From NCBI RefSeq assembly GCF_008831285.2, contig NC_045140.1, positions 18,908,370 through 18,972,369 on the forward strand: a stretch of 64,000 nucleotides of DNA. The letters are read 5' to 3'. This DNA comes from Nymphaea colorata. Taxonomy: Eukaryota; Streptophyta; Magnoliopsida; Nymphaeales; Nymphaeaceae. Shown here one piece after another: positions 13,441 to 25,656 of this stretch. The first letter of the stretch is position 1; every line of letters starts with the position of its first letter. Position numbers and translations under genes: made by a program. Under the pieces are notes generated by a model that saw nothing but the letters and a program-made list of their open reading frames with translations, was not told where the DNA came from and ran no database searches.

Positions 13441-13951
13441 TTAAGCATCTCCCCGGATCGCCTTTGTTCTCTTTATAACTTCGCTTCCCTAACAGTCAGA
13501 CAATTATCAGCTTTACACTGTCCCATAATCAGCACCAGAAATTCTTCTAATTGGAGCTTCTCCCATCAATGTGTCATGTCGAATCCACGCCCAAACTTGG
13601 GAATGTGAAGTTGACCCCTCATGACCGCAGACTTTAAGCTCCATGAAAAGATTGCCATAACAACAAAAATAGATAGGGAGATAAAGAATGTCTCTGTCTA
13701 AGACCACGCTCACTTTAGAAAAACTGTCCTTCTGATCAGTATGCACATCTGGCTGGGTTTGACGTGAATTCTGTTCAATCTGGACTTAGTCGAGTAAGTG
13801 AACAGATTGATCCATCTACCCTTTGGGCATAAAACGCAAAAATCTGCAAATTGACTTTACTGATTTTCAGCAAATTCAGCACCAACAAAAACCTGCATCT
13901 TAACTAGATGAAGGCTTCATTTTTTTATGTGAGTTAGATTTCAGCAATTTT

Positions 13952-13955
<4 letters not shown>

Positions 13956-14006
<51 letters not shown>
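13956..14006. repeat. Compound (CT)n(TA)n microsatellite
   Basis: About fourteen CT units run directly into about eleven TA units. Confidence 0.95.
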
Positions 14007-14014
<8 letters not shown>

Positions 14015-14123
14015 CAAAAGAAGACAAATTCTGCCAGCCTGTGAGAAGCCCGAGCATGCAGACAATTAATATGGTCACGATGCATAAAAGGCATGAAAAA
14101 ACGACAACTATGCATAGCATTCA

Positions 14124-14129
14124 TTTATT
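14124..14129 (-). terminator. Probable polyadenylation signal of XTH
   Basis: AATAAA on the minus strand, about 155 bases beyond the XTH stop codon. Distance and sequence suit a plant near-upstream poly(A) element. No transcript end confirms it. Confidence 0.45.
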
Positions 14130-14281
14130 AAACTTAGTTGGCATGTCCGTTCTTCATATTTAACTTACAATATGCGATGAGTTTTGTGCTACTCTCCCTG
14201 GTCTCTACAATTGGGACCAGCGTGTGAAATTTTCTCTTACTAAAATTCCCCATTAGTGACATAACATGAGGTGCTCGGAGA

Positions 14282-17200
14282 TCAGTGTCCCTTCTTAGAG
14301 CTACCATGCTTGGGGAGCGGCGGCATCATGGTGATATCGTTCATCCAGCTATCGTCGGCTCCATCCTCCAAGAAACCCACCTCCCTCTGATACTTGCACT
14401 CCGGCGGCATCACCGTGAAACGGTTCGGGTCCTGGCAGTAAGAGTAGGACATGTACTTCTTCCTGGCCCACTCCATCCCCGTCCTCTGCTGGTCCGACAG
14501 CCGGACAAAGTCGCCGCCGTTGATCGGGTCGATGCCCGAGCCGTCGCCGCGCCCACTGCACGCCGCCGCCGACTGGGACTGGTTCCAGACACAGCCTACC
14601 AGCTCAAGACCCGTGAACGAGGCCACGAATGGTGCGTACTTGTAGTTCACACCGTCCCGGCCGCCGTTTGTGGCCCATTTGGAGCCATCCCATATTGTGG
14701 AGCACACGGACATGGGCTTGGCGGCGTAGGCACCGCCGATGCCTTGGCTGTGGTTCACCTCTCTTATTGCTATGTTGTCAACGAAGAACCTGCAATGAGT
14801 TTGAGTTTCTTATATCAACGTCCTTCAAATATTGTTGAATCAAAAGATCCAGCACTGTCTCAACAAGTTGTTGCATATATTAAGGCCCACAGCCAGAGCG
14901 GTGCTGATGCTTCAAATTTTAAACCTTTCGAGAAAATGGCTCCGAGGCAAGAATATAAGCAATTGGTGGGTGGGTGGGCAATTGCCACACTTGTCTCCGC
15001 CACTGACACTTGCTTTGAATCCATGAGAGAGTGGATCATGTGAAGATGCAGAGATGGTACATTCTAAGCTTTTAAGTGTTTGTCACCATGCAGGAAACTC
15101 GCAGATTCTGCTCATGTTTCAAAAGTATTGCAATTTATAAATGGAGTGACATTTTCCAAACTTTAATCACCAGAAAAAAATATTTTAAAGTAAAATTCAT
15201 CGTTTGTTTGAACATTTTTAACCAGTATATATATATATATATATTATGAACATATATTCTACTGTCACAAGCGAAATGCCTTATTACAAATTTGAAAATT
15301 CCATTAATAACGTTGCAATAATAAAGGATCAGCCGATAGGACGAAGAATGAAATCCGATCTATGGTCCATGAAAATGAGCTGCCCTTTGCAGTGGATGCT
15401 CAACCTTTCTCACCCAATCCGTGTGGGGTATAAAGGAAGCATGGACCGCGTAGGATTGGGGGTACTGCCACCTGCCTTGTACCCATCATCTTGCTGGATA
15501 ATTTGTCTATCATTAATTAAACCATACATTTAAACGCTTCGAATATTGATTCATTGGAAGCAGAAAAGAAAAAAATAAAAGAGAGAATGGGAGCATGCAT
15601 GGGATAGATAAATCAACTGGCAGCAAGTAAACCAAGGAGAGATCTCTGCTTCCATAGACCTTAATACCACAACTGCTGCCTTCTGGCATCACTATGTCAT
15701 GGAATTTGAGAAACACAACATGTGAAAGCACCTCATCTTCTCTTCCTCCACTTGTAGTTCAAAGTTGCTTCAGTGGGAAGGAGCACACTCACTAAACTAA
15801 AATAAGTACATGCATTTACTGTTTGAAGTTCAGAGGAATACCCATAGAAATCAAACTGACGGCCAAACTTTCATCAACCTGCCAGCCTAGGCACCTAGAT
15901 ATGAAAAACACAACACATGGTGTGCATGGAGAAGACAACTCAAACTAAACCAAGGAGGGATCTTTGCTTCCATGACCTTAATACAACTGTTTTTTAGCAT
16001 CATCATGTCATGGAATTGAGGAACATTACACATGGAGGTATTTCGAGGAGGTCAAAACCTCTCAACTAGAATGCAGCGCATCTATGGTAGACAAGAAAGT
16101 AAAACTCATGAAAATCGAATTAAAAGACAGAGAAGTAAAACTCATGAAAATCGAATTAGAGACCGAAAAAGCTCCGCCAGCCCGACCCGCTACTCTCCTC
16201 GACGCTGAGGAACACAACACGTGGTGTAGTGTGCTCTGATGGGAAGACAAGTCATAAAATAAAGAGAATATGCTGTTGTGCGTAAAAAACTTCAAAATCA
16301 TTAAGCATTGGAATGGAATGAAGTGGGTAGATGTAAACGAACACTTACACGATGTGGTGGTCGTTCCAGAGGATGCTGTATTGGTGGAACTGCTGGGAAG
16401 GGTCGAACCACAGGTGAAACCTCTCTTCCTTCCCTTCCCCCACGCTCCCGTTCCCGTATATGTTCGTCTGCAACACCCACTCCTTCCTCTTCACGTGCCC
16501 CAAGAATTCGAAGTCGATCTCATCGTGATTATGCGGATAAGCATCGGCGTTCGACATCTGTAAATCACAGTATCCCCTTCACTAATTAGCCCCACCGACG
16601 TATAGTAATTTAGGAACATAAGTTTATAGGACCTGAAACACAATTTAGATCACGGCCAGAAATATATTCCCAGCTAAAGCTAGAGATATGTATCAATAGA
16701 TGAAATATATTCGATTACCAATTTCTAGATTCTAAATCACATAGAAGAACCTGGTAAAGGTTACTAATCAAATTCCGAATCTGCATCTGAAACTAATCAG
16801 CAATTGTTCAGATGATTGCTGAACCTGGAAACGACCAGGCATTTGGGTGGCAAAATCAAAGAAGAGACACAAAATAAAAGGCCTACTCCTTGACAATTCG
16901 ACTTTTATATCACGTGGGTGCATAATTTTCTTCACACAACTCAAACCATCAAACATTGGATAATGCAAGGGAGTCTATTCTATCATCTTCAATGCAACCA
17001 CAAGATTCAACTTTCAAGACAGTTCAAAATCAGTAACAGAAAATTTAAGTTTATGACCAGGATATGGATGGTTGAAGAGAAAACCAAAGATCGCATTGGA
17101 ACTTGTGATGAGTTAAGATAGTAAATAATGGAAAGAGCGATCTAGAGAGAGATTACATATAATGCAACTACGATCCCCGCAGAGTATGAGGAAGGCAATT

Positions 17201-17653
17201 TGATAGCGGCACTGAAGAAACCGTGGTAGTATTTGTCTTGAGATGTGAAGCCAGAGCCTGCAACCAAAACCCAGAAGAAAGCAAGAAAAACAAGAAAAAT
17301 GTGTTAAAATTAGCAAGAACAGGAGCTCCCCTGATCACAATCTAAAGACAATTTCACTTGCAGGCGACGGCATTAGTGTTGGAGTGGGGAACTCCAAGTA
17401 CCTGAGTTCTTGTCGAGGGTGAGATCAACATAAGATCCGTCGTTGGACTGCCTGATATTGGAGACTCCCCATGATTCATAGAAGCCCTGGTCGAACTTGA
17501 GGTGCGGAAACAGATCCGTATAGCGAGTCTGATTCTCGGGGAGAAGTCGATCTCCTGCTTCCTGCATTCGCTGAGTTCTGCATACCAAATCACTAATACC
17601 GTGAACAACAAAGAAAAGCCGCGCAAGGAAGAGGAGGTGGAGAACCTCTTCAT
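14282..17653 (-). CDS. Xyloglucan endotransglucosylase/hydrolase, apparent frameshift in exon 1
   Basis: Secreted GH16 enzyme that cuts and rejoins xyloglucan in the cell wall. Four exons on the minus strand: 17402-17653, 17157-17257, 16349-16557 and 14282-14789. Exon 1 opens with a good signal peptide (MKRF, then a hydrophobic core LLFTVLVIWYA), 5' of which lies a TATA box at a sensible distance. Exon 3 carries the GH16 catalytic motif HDEIDFEFLG and the N-glycosylation site NGS shortly after it. Exon 4 has FFVDNIAIREV, IWDGSKWATNGG and a Cys-containing XET C-terminal domain. Sequence style is closest to group III XTHs (XTH27/28/30 type). The signal peptide is in one frame and everything from PENQTRYTDLF onwards is in another. 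Exon 1 is 252 bases, whereas the downstream frame needs a length of 3n+1, so one base seems missing near the C run at 17538-17541. This is either a real null allele or a sequence error. Corrected length would be about 356 aa. Confidence 0.88.
15226..15244. repeat. (TA)n microsatellite in XTH intron 3
   Basis: About nine TA units within the 1.56-kb third intron of XTH. Confidence 0.9.
15628..16043. repeat. Diverged direct repeat in XTH intron 3
   Basis: A segment of about 100 bp at 15628-15733 recurs at 15946-16043 in the same orientation. Both copies share AAACCAAGGAG(A/G)GATCT, CTTCCAT, GACCTTAATAC, and a run ending ATGTCATGGAATT. The copies differ by substitutions and small gaps, so the duplication is not recent. 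Confidence 0.75.
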
Positions 17654-17723
17654 CTCTCTTTCTCTGTCTCTTTCTCGCGCGCGCAGATCCTTTTGAGTTT
17701 GCTCAACGATTAGTTCTACTTCA

Positions 17724-17731
17724 TATTTATA
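17724..17731 (-). promoter_or_regulatory. TATA box of XTH
   Basis: TATAAATA on the minus strand, about 70 bases before the ATG at 17653. It supports that ATG, which begins the signal peptide, over the farther upstream in-frame ATG at 17782, which would precede the TATA box. Confidence 0.65.
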
Positions 17732-18257
17732 TGCAGATGCAGACACTGCAAGTACAGAAATTAACAACAGTTGGGTACCCAACTCGGACCTCGGTTGGAA
17801 CCGGTTCGTTCTGGTTCTATCTTCACAAGAAAGTTCCTTTTCCTTTGTTTTGTTTTGGCATAGAAATAGATACTTGAACGGCTAGGATTCAGGTTAAATC
17901 CAGCCTCCTAAAAGAATTTGACTTAATAAGATTTTGTGTAATAGAATTTAGATTTGGTTACGATTCTATTTGTTGAAAACCAATTTTTGATCCGTCTAGC
18001 TAGTATAGGATATGTAATTTATGTGTAATCCGGTTGAATTTGATTGTATCCCAGCAAGATATCAAACTCGATCCAAATCTGATCACTAAGCGAAACTGGA
18101 TCCAAAATGCAATTTTGTCGGATCATGTCAGCTGGTCAGTCTCCTCAAGGGAACATGTGCCCAAGCAGCAGATAATGTTTTATCTTGAGATTGATGAAAA
18201 CATACATATATAATAAAACATTATCTGGTGATACATTTCTTTAATTGGAAGCTAACT

Positions 18258-18473
18258 TAGGGGTTGTTCGATTGCTCTAAGTTTTCGTTCCATGAATCTG
18301 ATGCAGTTGTAACTTTAGTAATAGGATAAAAATCCACTCTAGATTAGATTTATAGTTCATCAAAACAAAGTTTTTGGGCCAAACCTAAGATCAACAATTG
18401 AAATCTTGAGTTTGGATTGGAAAAAGGTTTGATTTAAGATCAAATGGGATTAAGGGAATCAAATGCCCCCATA
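18258..18473. mobile_element. Short inverted-repeat element (MITE-like)
   Basis: The left end TAGGGGTTGTTCGATTGCTC pairs imperfectly with the right end GGAATCAAATGCCCCCATA. Length is 216 bp with no coding content. The TAGGGG/CCCCxTA ends and size resemble hAT-type miniature elements. I found no matching 8-bp target duplication, so the class is unproven. Confidence 0.5.
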
Positions 18474-21400
18474 GGCCTTTGCTTAAACTAAAAAGCAGAA
18501 ACAATCAATAGTAACCATCAACCAAATTTATCTTACATGTTATTGAGATGCAGGCTTTCGAGTATTGCAGGGACGCACTTTGCAGAAAAGACAAGACTAA
18601 TTTGGACCTGACCCAGTCTGCATTCCGCAGAGGAAAGCCTGATGGTAATGCCCCAACTTGCATTGATAAAAAATAGTTTCATATTAGTGAAGCACCTCAT
18701 ATACATATATCTTCGGCACTTCATATTTTAACACACTTTCAAGGACGTGGCCAGTAGAAAATTCAACTATTTTCGCCACAGTAAAACAGCAGCAGATTCA
18801 ATCGCTATGACTAGGCCGGACCATAGATGAAGTGAATGAACTAAGACTAAAGTCGGGTCTTAGATTAGAAAGAAGTTTCGATCTAGTTCGAACTCACGAA
18901 GAAATCTAGCAAAACGAGCTGGGTTCAAGCTGACCTTCTTCAGTGTTGTTTCAAAGTCTAGCTGAAATTAGTAGAACTGAAATCGTGAGGTTGCTGTAGA
19001 ATATGTACCTGTGTTTTGAACCCTAAGCTCGTTTATTGCAAAACCTAATGGTGCTTGATCAATATACTAGCTAGCTATGTCACACAGATACGCTCATGTC
19101 GACGCAGATGATGTATTTTGGTTATTTTTACTTGATAATTCATATTTTATAAATATAAAAAACGAATACATATAAGCGTGTTCTTGCTCCAAAATTTCTT
19201 GGAAAAGCTATGAGATGGTGTTCAAATAACTTTTACCCCCACCTTCGCACAAAGCATACTACTAGATAAATTTATAATATAAACGATTAATTACCAACAA
19301 GCTTGTGTATAGACCAAACCAAAGAAGCCGAGCTGGTTATCTCTTGTCTCTCATCCTTGCTGAACCTTATTTCTCGGTGAGTGTGAGTGAGAGGAAATCC
19401 ACTGCCTAGGTGAGAAGCTGAAGCGCTCCTTTTTCTTCTTACATCCGACGGATAGAGCTGCATCGTGACTTGTGTGAACTTATGAAAAGAGACAACGTCT
19501 ACCACCTTCTACGGTTCACACCTTCTACGGTTCAGAGGATTAGTGCTCATAGAAATCTAACTAATACTAATGGCCAAGCCTTGATCGGCCTACCAACTCA
19601 ACAAACTACACTATACCCTTTGGAGCTAATGCTGAACCTAATTTAAGAAAGCTATTTACACTTGAACAGGTGGGTTTTGATCCCAAAAGAAAAAGGAATT
19701 AGTTATGACCCAAATAAACAGGAGCTAATCCGGAACCAGGTTCAGACCTAGCTCCATTGGTCGACTCACTTCGAACCGGTTCAAGTCCGCTCACGGTTGG
19801 AATTCATTGATGGCAGCATAATAAAAGCGATGGTTTGCCACACCAAGATAAAAGAACGCCGTCTCATGTTTTGAGTGACAACTTTTACCCCCCTTTTCTG
19901 CTGTCCATCTTCACTTTTGCTACCTTTAAGACACTGGTAGATGGATAAGATAATTATCAGAGTCTACAACCCTGTTGAAAATATCGGTTTCCGACTCGTC
20001 TCGGAAACCTTAAATAACTACGCGCATCGGCGATACGCATTCTTCTCAGCCCCCCAGAGTGGGCTTCATATCAATCGATTCTTTTTAAGGGGGACGAATC
20101 GGCTTGGTACTGAGACGATGCCATGCTTACCCATACATATTCATGACTGTGCTACAAACACCACAGGGGAACCACGAGGGCTCCATGCATTGTTGGGGAG
20201 GGGGGGTAGTTCACCAACTCCCTCTGTGAGGTGTTAATGAAGGGCGGAGAAATCCGGCCTTTTTCTGATCAAGGCAGTCATGCTAAAGGGCATTTTGAAC
20301 AACGAAGCTGTAGCAGCCTCACCGTGAGATGAAAAAGTCCGCATGTCCTTCTCTTTACAGAAAGATTACGCATCAAAGAGATTAAAAAAAAAAAATCGTA
20401 TTGTCTGTGCGCGTGAAAGGAAGAGAGAGAGAGAGGTGAAGATGGGCCAGAAGCAGGCCTGCATTCAGGCTGACGATTAGATAAATCCCATCAATGCAGA
20501 TGTCTTGTTTTGGTGTTCATAATATGAAATACTGGTAATTGTTTGTCGGCCAGAAAGGTCCTCTGCTATACAGGTGTAAAGTCTGGCAGGTGCTGTACTG
20601 TACCAAAACAGGGCTTCCCTTTTCTTTTCGGTGTCTTTGGTGTGTGGATTGAATGGTTTCTTTAAAGAAGTGCCAACAACCGAGAGGCTTGGGCAGTAGC
20701 TTCATGACCAACACGATGAGTTTGAAATGAAATCCTTTCTTGAGTTGCTTAAACACCAGAAAACAACTTGAACATTGAAAATAGGCTTCTCAATAGAACC
20801 ATGAACGTATACGTTTTTCTCCAGAATATACTCATACTGTAGCACAAACACTCTGCTTGTTTCAGGAGTAAACTGCAGCCAGATGTCTTGGGTGGGTGTA
20901 AGGGAATGTTTGATTAGAATTAGCCAAAACGAGTTATTGTGTGGACATCACTGTTTTATAGGGCAGTTGATTTTAGTAGTTCAGTTTCATGGCTCCTTGT
21001 ATGCTTTGGTATCCTTGAGAGATAGATGACTACTGGCCGAGTTAAAAGATTGCCCATTAACCGTAAGTTTCCAATCTCGCCGATCCGTGCACACTTCTCC
21101 TAGTTTGTACTGCAAGATTCAAATTCAAAGTACCAAGTTCTATTGCCGTAAACCGAAAGCCAGATTGTGAAAATTTTAGGCTGAATTTCAAAGCCTGATT
21201 CCAATTCAAAGTCGTTTTGGAATTTGATTCATGCACTTAGTTACCACAGATCAGAGACAATCTGCAGATCTGTCAAACTTGAGATCGACATAAGCGCTAA
21301 CCCACTTCCCCCGGTATCTAATCAAATACTATGCAAAAGTTTTGCCAATGTAAAACTGGAAAGTGAAATGTGAACATTAAGTCTGTCTTTGTCTGACATG

Positions 21401-22513
21401 AGATCTTAAGCTTAACAGATCATAGTTTTTGGCATGGAAATACAAGCCAAACTAACATGTTCATGTCACATCAAATCATCAATCTTAAGATTCAAGACCC
21501 TGTAATGCACCGGATGAGTTTAAACTTTAAAGTTTAATCTTGGAATCCAGGAAACAGGGACAATAGCAGAAGCTTGGATGGGAAGAATTGGAGGCCAGAA
21601 GATTCATCTTGTTTAAGATGATAAACCTTCATCATCATCAGCGACTCCGAGGATTTCAGAACCTGGCACAATAATTTCATTTCACTTTAGTATATGGTAA
21701 TTAGAAATCATGCGGTTTAAATTCGTGGAGGATGAACTCATTTTGAAATTCACAAAATTTGAACTCTTTTATCACTCATTCTCTCGCTTCTGATCCTTCT
21801 CTTTTTCCTTTTTCATTTTCTTCAATTGTTGCCAATCAGACATGTTGGTTAACTTTCCATGGATTCAACACACCAACAGTAAGCATATCGACTTGACTAT
21901 GCCAGCTGACTATATGCAACTTAGCTAGTACGAGTACTCGAGGTGAGCTACTAACTTAAAAGGATGCAGGGTAATGAACTTATGTAGGTCATGAACTTAT
22001 GTCAATCATATAAACCAACCAGTTGAATCGGTCTGTCACGATATCAAACAATATTGCTGAACGACTAAAACGATCTGTCTCCTTAGACTGAGATAGGACA
22101 TGATTCAATGTGGGTGTGAATCGTTCGGTTTCTGTTTTGAGATTTTCCTCTCTCTGGCTGAATGCAGTATGATCTCAAGCCAATTTCAATCCAATTCCAA
22201 TTCATTTAAATCTCTAGCTGATAACAAACAACTGATTGCAGGGAAGTTCTAGAAGTGAAGAATATACATACAGCTAGATTTGTGGTTGTAGTTGCTCAGT
22301 TACTCCGCCACTCTTCCATTGCCAATCTGCACACTTCATTAAAGACATGAGCTGCAATGACTTGGAAATGGTTGAGGTAACTGTAACATTCATGAAACCA
22401 TACCGTCCTGGCCACAATACACAAGGTCTCTGTTTTGCTTTGGATGCTTGCGGCCGACCCCCGGCACAGACTTATTGCTGTAATTCAATTACTGACTCTC
22501 TTGTCTCTATGAC

Positions 22514-22733
22514 GTTGAAGCTGGGAGTACTTCTTAACAGGACCAATTAATTATGAAGTTTTTACTGACATAAATCAAAAGGGGCATCTCTTATCTCAAG
22601 GTTGAAGCTGGGGTGTGCTTCTTAACAGAATTAAATCTTGAAGCTTTTTACTGGCAAGATACTCTTTGAATCTTATAGTTTTTACTGGCAAGATACTTTT
22701 TGAATCTTACAGTTTTTACTGGCATTAAGTTTA
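22514..22733. repeat. Nested tandem repeats
   Basis: An 87-bp-spaced pair (22514 and 22601) shares GTTGAAGCTGGG, CTTCTTAACAG and a TGAAG...TTTTTACTG tail. Within the second copy, a unit of about 35 bp containing TACTGGCAAGATACT(C/T)TTTG repeats two and a half times (22644-22733). It is non-coding. Confidence 0.75.
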
Positions 22734-23949
22734 TCAGTTCATTATGGCGGAGCAACTGGCACGACTAGGCCATCAGTGAAGTCAGATTTCCGAGGGTACC
22801 AGTGCTCCATAATTTTACATTTAGGAAGGTGATCACATACTAAGCAGGTTAAATCACCATGACTGAGCCTTCCATTCCATGGATGTTTCTCTGATACGTT
22901 TACATAATCATGGAAATAGAAGCTTTCTAGAGGATCGAGGGGATATTTTGACTACATCATTGCTTTATTATGCATTCAACAGATTCGTTAATTTTTTATG
23001 AAATTAGAATATGTAATGATATGATAAAGATCAAATGCCTTGTCCTATGAGATTATAATATGCAATGATGTGCAAAGCTGAATCAGAAAGAACAAAACAG
23101 AAGCTATTAAATAACTAGAAAGTTCGATGCTTTAAAACGAAATGGTTTAAATTGTCGTACCTAAACCGATGCACCTAACGCATCGTTTCTTCCTTTAGTA
23201 TAATTGTGGATGATCGACAACATTTACGCTGAAGGGCATAGCAGGGAATCCGAAATGAATGAGCATGGCCCTTTAACTGAACCTGAACAAATCATGAATG
23301 ATGTTTCAAGGGTGCTGCTTCTTTAAGATGGAGCTAATTTCTTCAAACCTGAACCACTTAGAAGCTTTTTGGTCATTGTATTTACTAAACAAGCAAGTTC
23401 TGATTGAATTTATGAGACCAATAAAATTTGATTACATTGTGTGGCATGTTGATATGTCTCGTTGTGCGTGTGTGTATAAGGGACTGAATCCCTCAACATG
23501 GTTCATCGAGCTGGTAATGCACGTCGGATGCGGAGCCAGAAGCAGATAGATTCAGATCCATATTTTTGTAGTTGGATTTAGATGATTTTTAATACATATA
23601 AATGAATACAGATCCAAAATCCATCTCTTCCTTTATATAAAGGGACGTAGCTGAAGAAACGAAATATAAGCTGTTTGTGGTTTTTCCTCTGCTTTTCCTT
23701 TAAATTTAGTGGGTTTTAGTCAGTTTTAGTATCATCTTAGCTTAGTTTTGAAATCCTTTAGATTAAGATTGGTTTATCTTAATCTGTCTTGCGTCAACGT
23801 CCCAATGCAAATGCACTGAAGGGCCCTAGCAAGGCTGCGGCCACAAAATTTTTTATATATATATGCTGTTAGACTACACATGGAAGCCTCTCGTCTTGGA
23901 ATAAAAAATTTTTAGGCTTATTGATCGTAGAATCAGTAAGGTGAAAGAC

Positions 23950-24760
23950 ATTCAATTGCAGAGAAGAAGTGCAGGGATAAACGATGACAGTATGGAGTGG
24001 CTCTCGAGCAAAGATCTTGATTAAAGAGGACGAAGTATTTTGACTCTCGATTTTTTTTCAATCTGCTGTTCAAGGCAATCAGTGCAAAGGAAATCTGAAA
24101 AAGTTGGAAGAAATTGGGACCTGGGCAGAAGGTCTATCTCAGATCCACGAAGCAGGCACAAATTATTCTGGAGAGTTCTTTCCTGACAGTGGCGAGACTG
24201 AAAGGCTGCGTTTGGCAGAGTGAAAAATCTGCAGGAGCATTGATTTTTATATAACAAAATATTGGAGAAAATCATTGGTGATAATGTTCCGGCTGCTGTT
24301 GTGGATTTTTTCAAAACTGGAAAACTAGTGAAAAGCATTCAGATGACACACTTGGTGTCAATTCCAAAGTGTCAGTGTATTTATAAAACAATCTGATTGT
24401 TGCAAAAAGACAAATTCATGAGCAAGTTCTTCTTGTCCATGCGAGTGCTAGTAGCATGAAGAATCACGACATTCAATCCCTATTTCTCGAACTTGATACT
24501 TCAAAAGCTTATGATAAAATCAATTAGATGGGGGTTTCTGAGAAATACTTTACTTCACTGGGGAATTAATATTGAATGGGTAAACGGAATCGTGCCTTGT
24601 GTGACTTGGGTTTCTTTTGTTTTGGTTCTAAATGGAAGAGAAGGGAAGTATTTTGAGAGCCAAAGAGGAACAAGGCAAGGTGATTCGTCGTCGCCTTTGT
24701 TATTCATTTTGGTGGTAGAGACTCTCTCTTGAGAAGATTGAGATGGGAAAATATGTAGAA
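23950..24760 (+). mobile_element. Decayed LINE reverse-transcriptase fragment
   Basis: Pieces of a plant L1-type reverse transcriptase lie in order on the plus strand but in different frames. Near 24.26-24.36 kb is VVDFFKTGKLVKSIQMTHLV followed by SIPK, the usual start of the RT domain. Near 24.48-24.52 kb is LELDTSKAYDKIN, containing the first catalytic Asp motif. At 24493-24732 come WGFLRNTLLHWGI and then QRGTRQGD...LLFILVVETLS. At least one frameshift and several stops separate them. The sequence stops matching before the Y/F-x-D-D catalytic box, so the copy is 3'-truncated or rearranged and cannot be active. Confidence 0.85.
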
Positions 24761-25462
24761 AAACAAAATTCAGGCTGGTGCAAATATGTTGAATCCAGTT
24801 TTGTGGAGCCCTATGATGCCTAAAAAGGTTTATTCATTTTTTTCTTTAAATTAATTTAAAACATTTCAATTTATTTATTAAATTTGGAAAGAAAAAAAAG
24901 GCAAATAAATAGGGCAAAATAGGCAGCTACCCAGTATGCCATGTAGGGGCCATTATATTACTGACCAGTTCTAACTATGAAGCAATGCAATAGAGCAGTT
25001 GAACCCCAAACTCCCCTACAAAAACAGAAGACACCAAATCAAATCATAGAAACTCAAAGTCCAAATCTTTGTAGCATAATATTTCGGTAATTTTAGAAAT
25101 TATGTCAACAAATTGGAGCAAGAAAAATAAAATAAAATAAAGAATGAAAACAAAGGAAATTAGAAGAAAACACAAACTACCTAGGGATTAAACAATTAGG
25201 GTGCTTTGATTACCCTTAACCTAACATCTATAGGATTTGAGAACTGTGGATTTAAGATCAGACTCCTCCAGTTCCATTTTAACTCCGGCCCCTACCCAAT
25301 GCAAATAAGTAAAATAAGGATCTGAAAGGTAGATCTTAGGTTTGATGTAAGAACCTTAGTCTGATGAACTATAGATTAGCAAAAGCATGTCATGCTTAAT
25401 ATACATCTGATCCATGGATTTCAAACATAGAGTAACTAAACATTCTATTAGTCTCTCATAAA

Positions 25463-25656
25463 CAGGGATAGCCAGAAATTTTTTATGAGGGGGGTCAAAT
25501 TATAGTTTCAAAATTTTGATAGGAACCGAAATATCGTTTTTAAAATTTTTTATATAGGGTACTTAAACTTTAAAAAAAATTATATGTAAATTTAAGAAAA
25601 AAAATTGAGGAGGGCCAAGGCCCCTACAGTGCCGGCCCCCTTTTGGCTCCGCCCTG
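25463..25656. mobile_element. Non-autonomous element with GGCTCCGCC end
   Basis: Left end CAGGGATAGCCAGAAATTTT and right end CTTTTGGCTCCGCCCTG are imperfect inverted repeats around AT-rich filler that has a GGGGGGTCAAATT block on the left and AGGGCCAAGGCCCCTA near the right. Length is 194 bp. Flanking CTCATAAA and CTATAGAA are only loosely alike. Related pieces occur at 26.4, 26.6, 31.55, 48.70 and 49.44 kb. Confidence 0.6.

Larger units (their letters stand above)
12345..14281. other. Intergenic region between ALDH2B and XTH
   Basis: The first 250 bases are probably the 3' UTR and terminator of ALDH2B, with A-rich signals such as AATAAG near 12413 and AATAATG near 12579. The middle carries a LINE relic. 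The right end holds CT/TA microsatellites and the 3' end of the XTH gene. The genes converge here: ALDH2B is plus and XTH is minus. Confidence 0.7.

Noticed and set aside
14285..15043. A 252-codon plus-strand open frame, the longest on that strand in this part
   Set aside because: It is antisense to XTH exon 4 and runs on into intron 3. The opposite strand has clear XTH motifs, and this frame has no domain.
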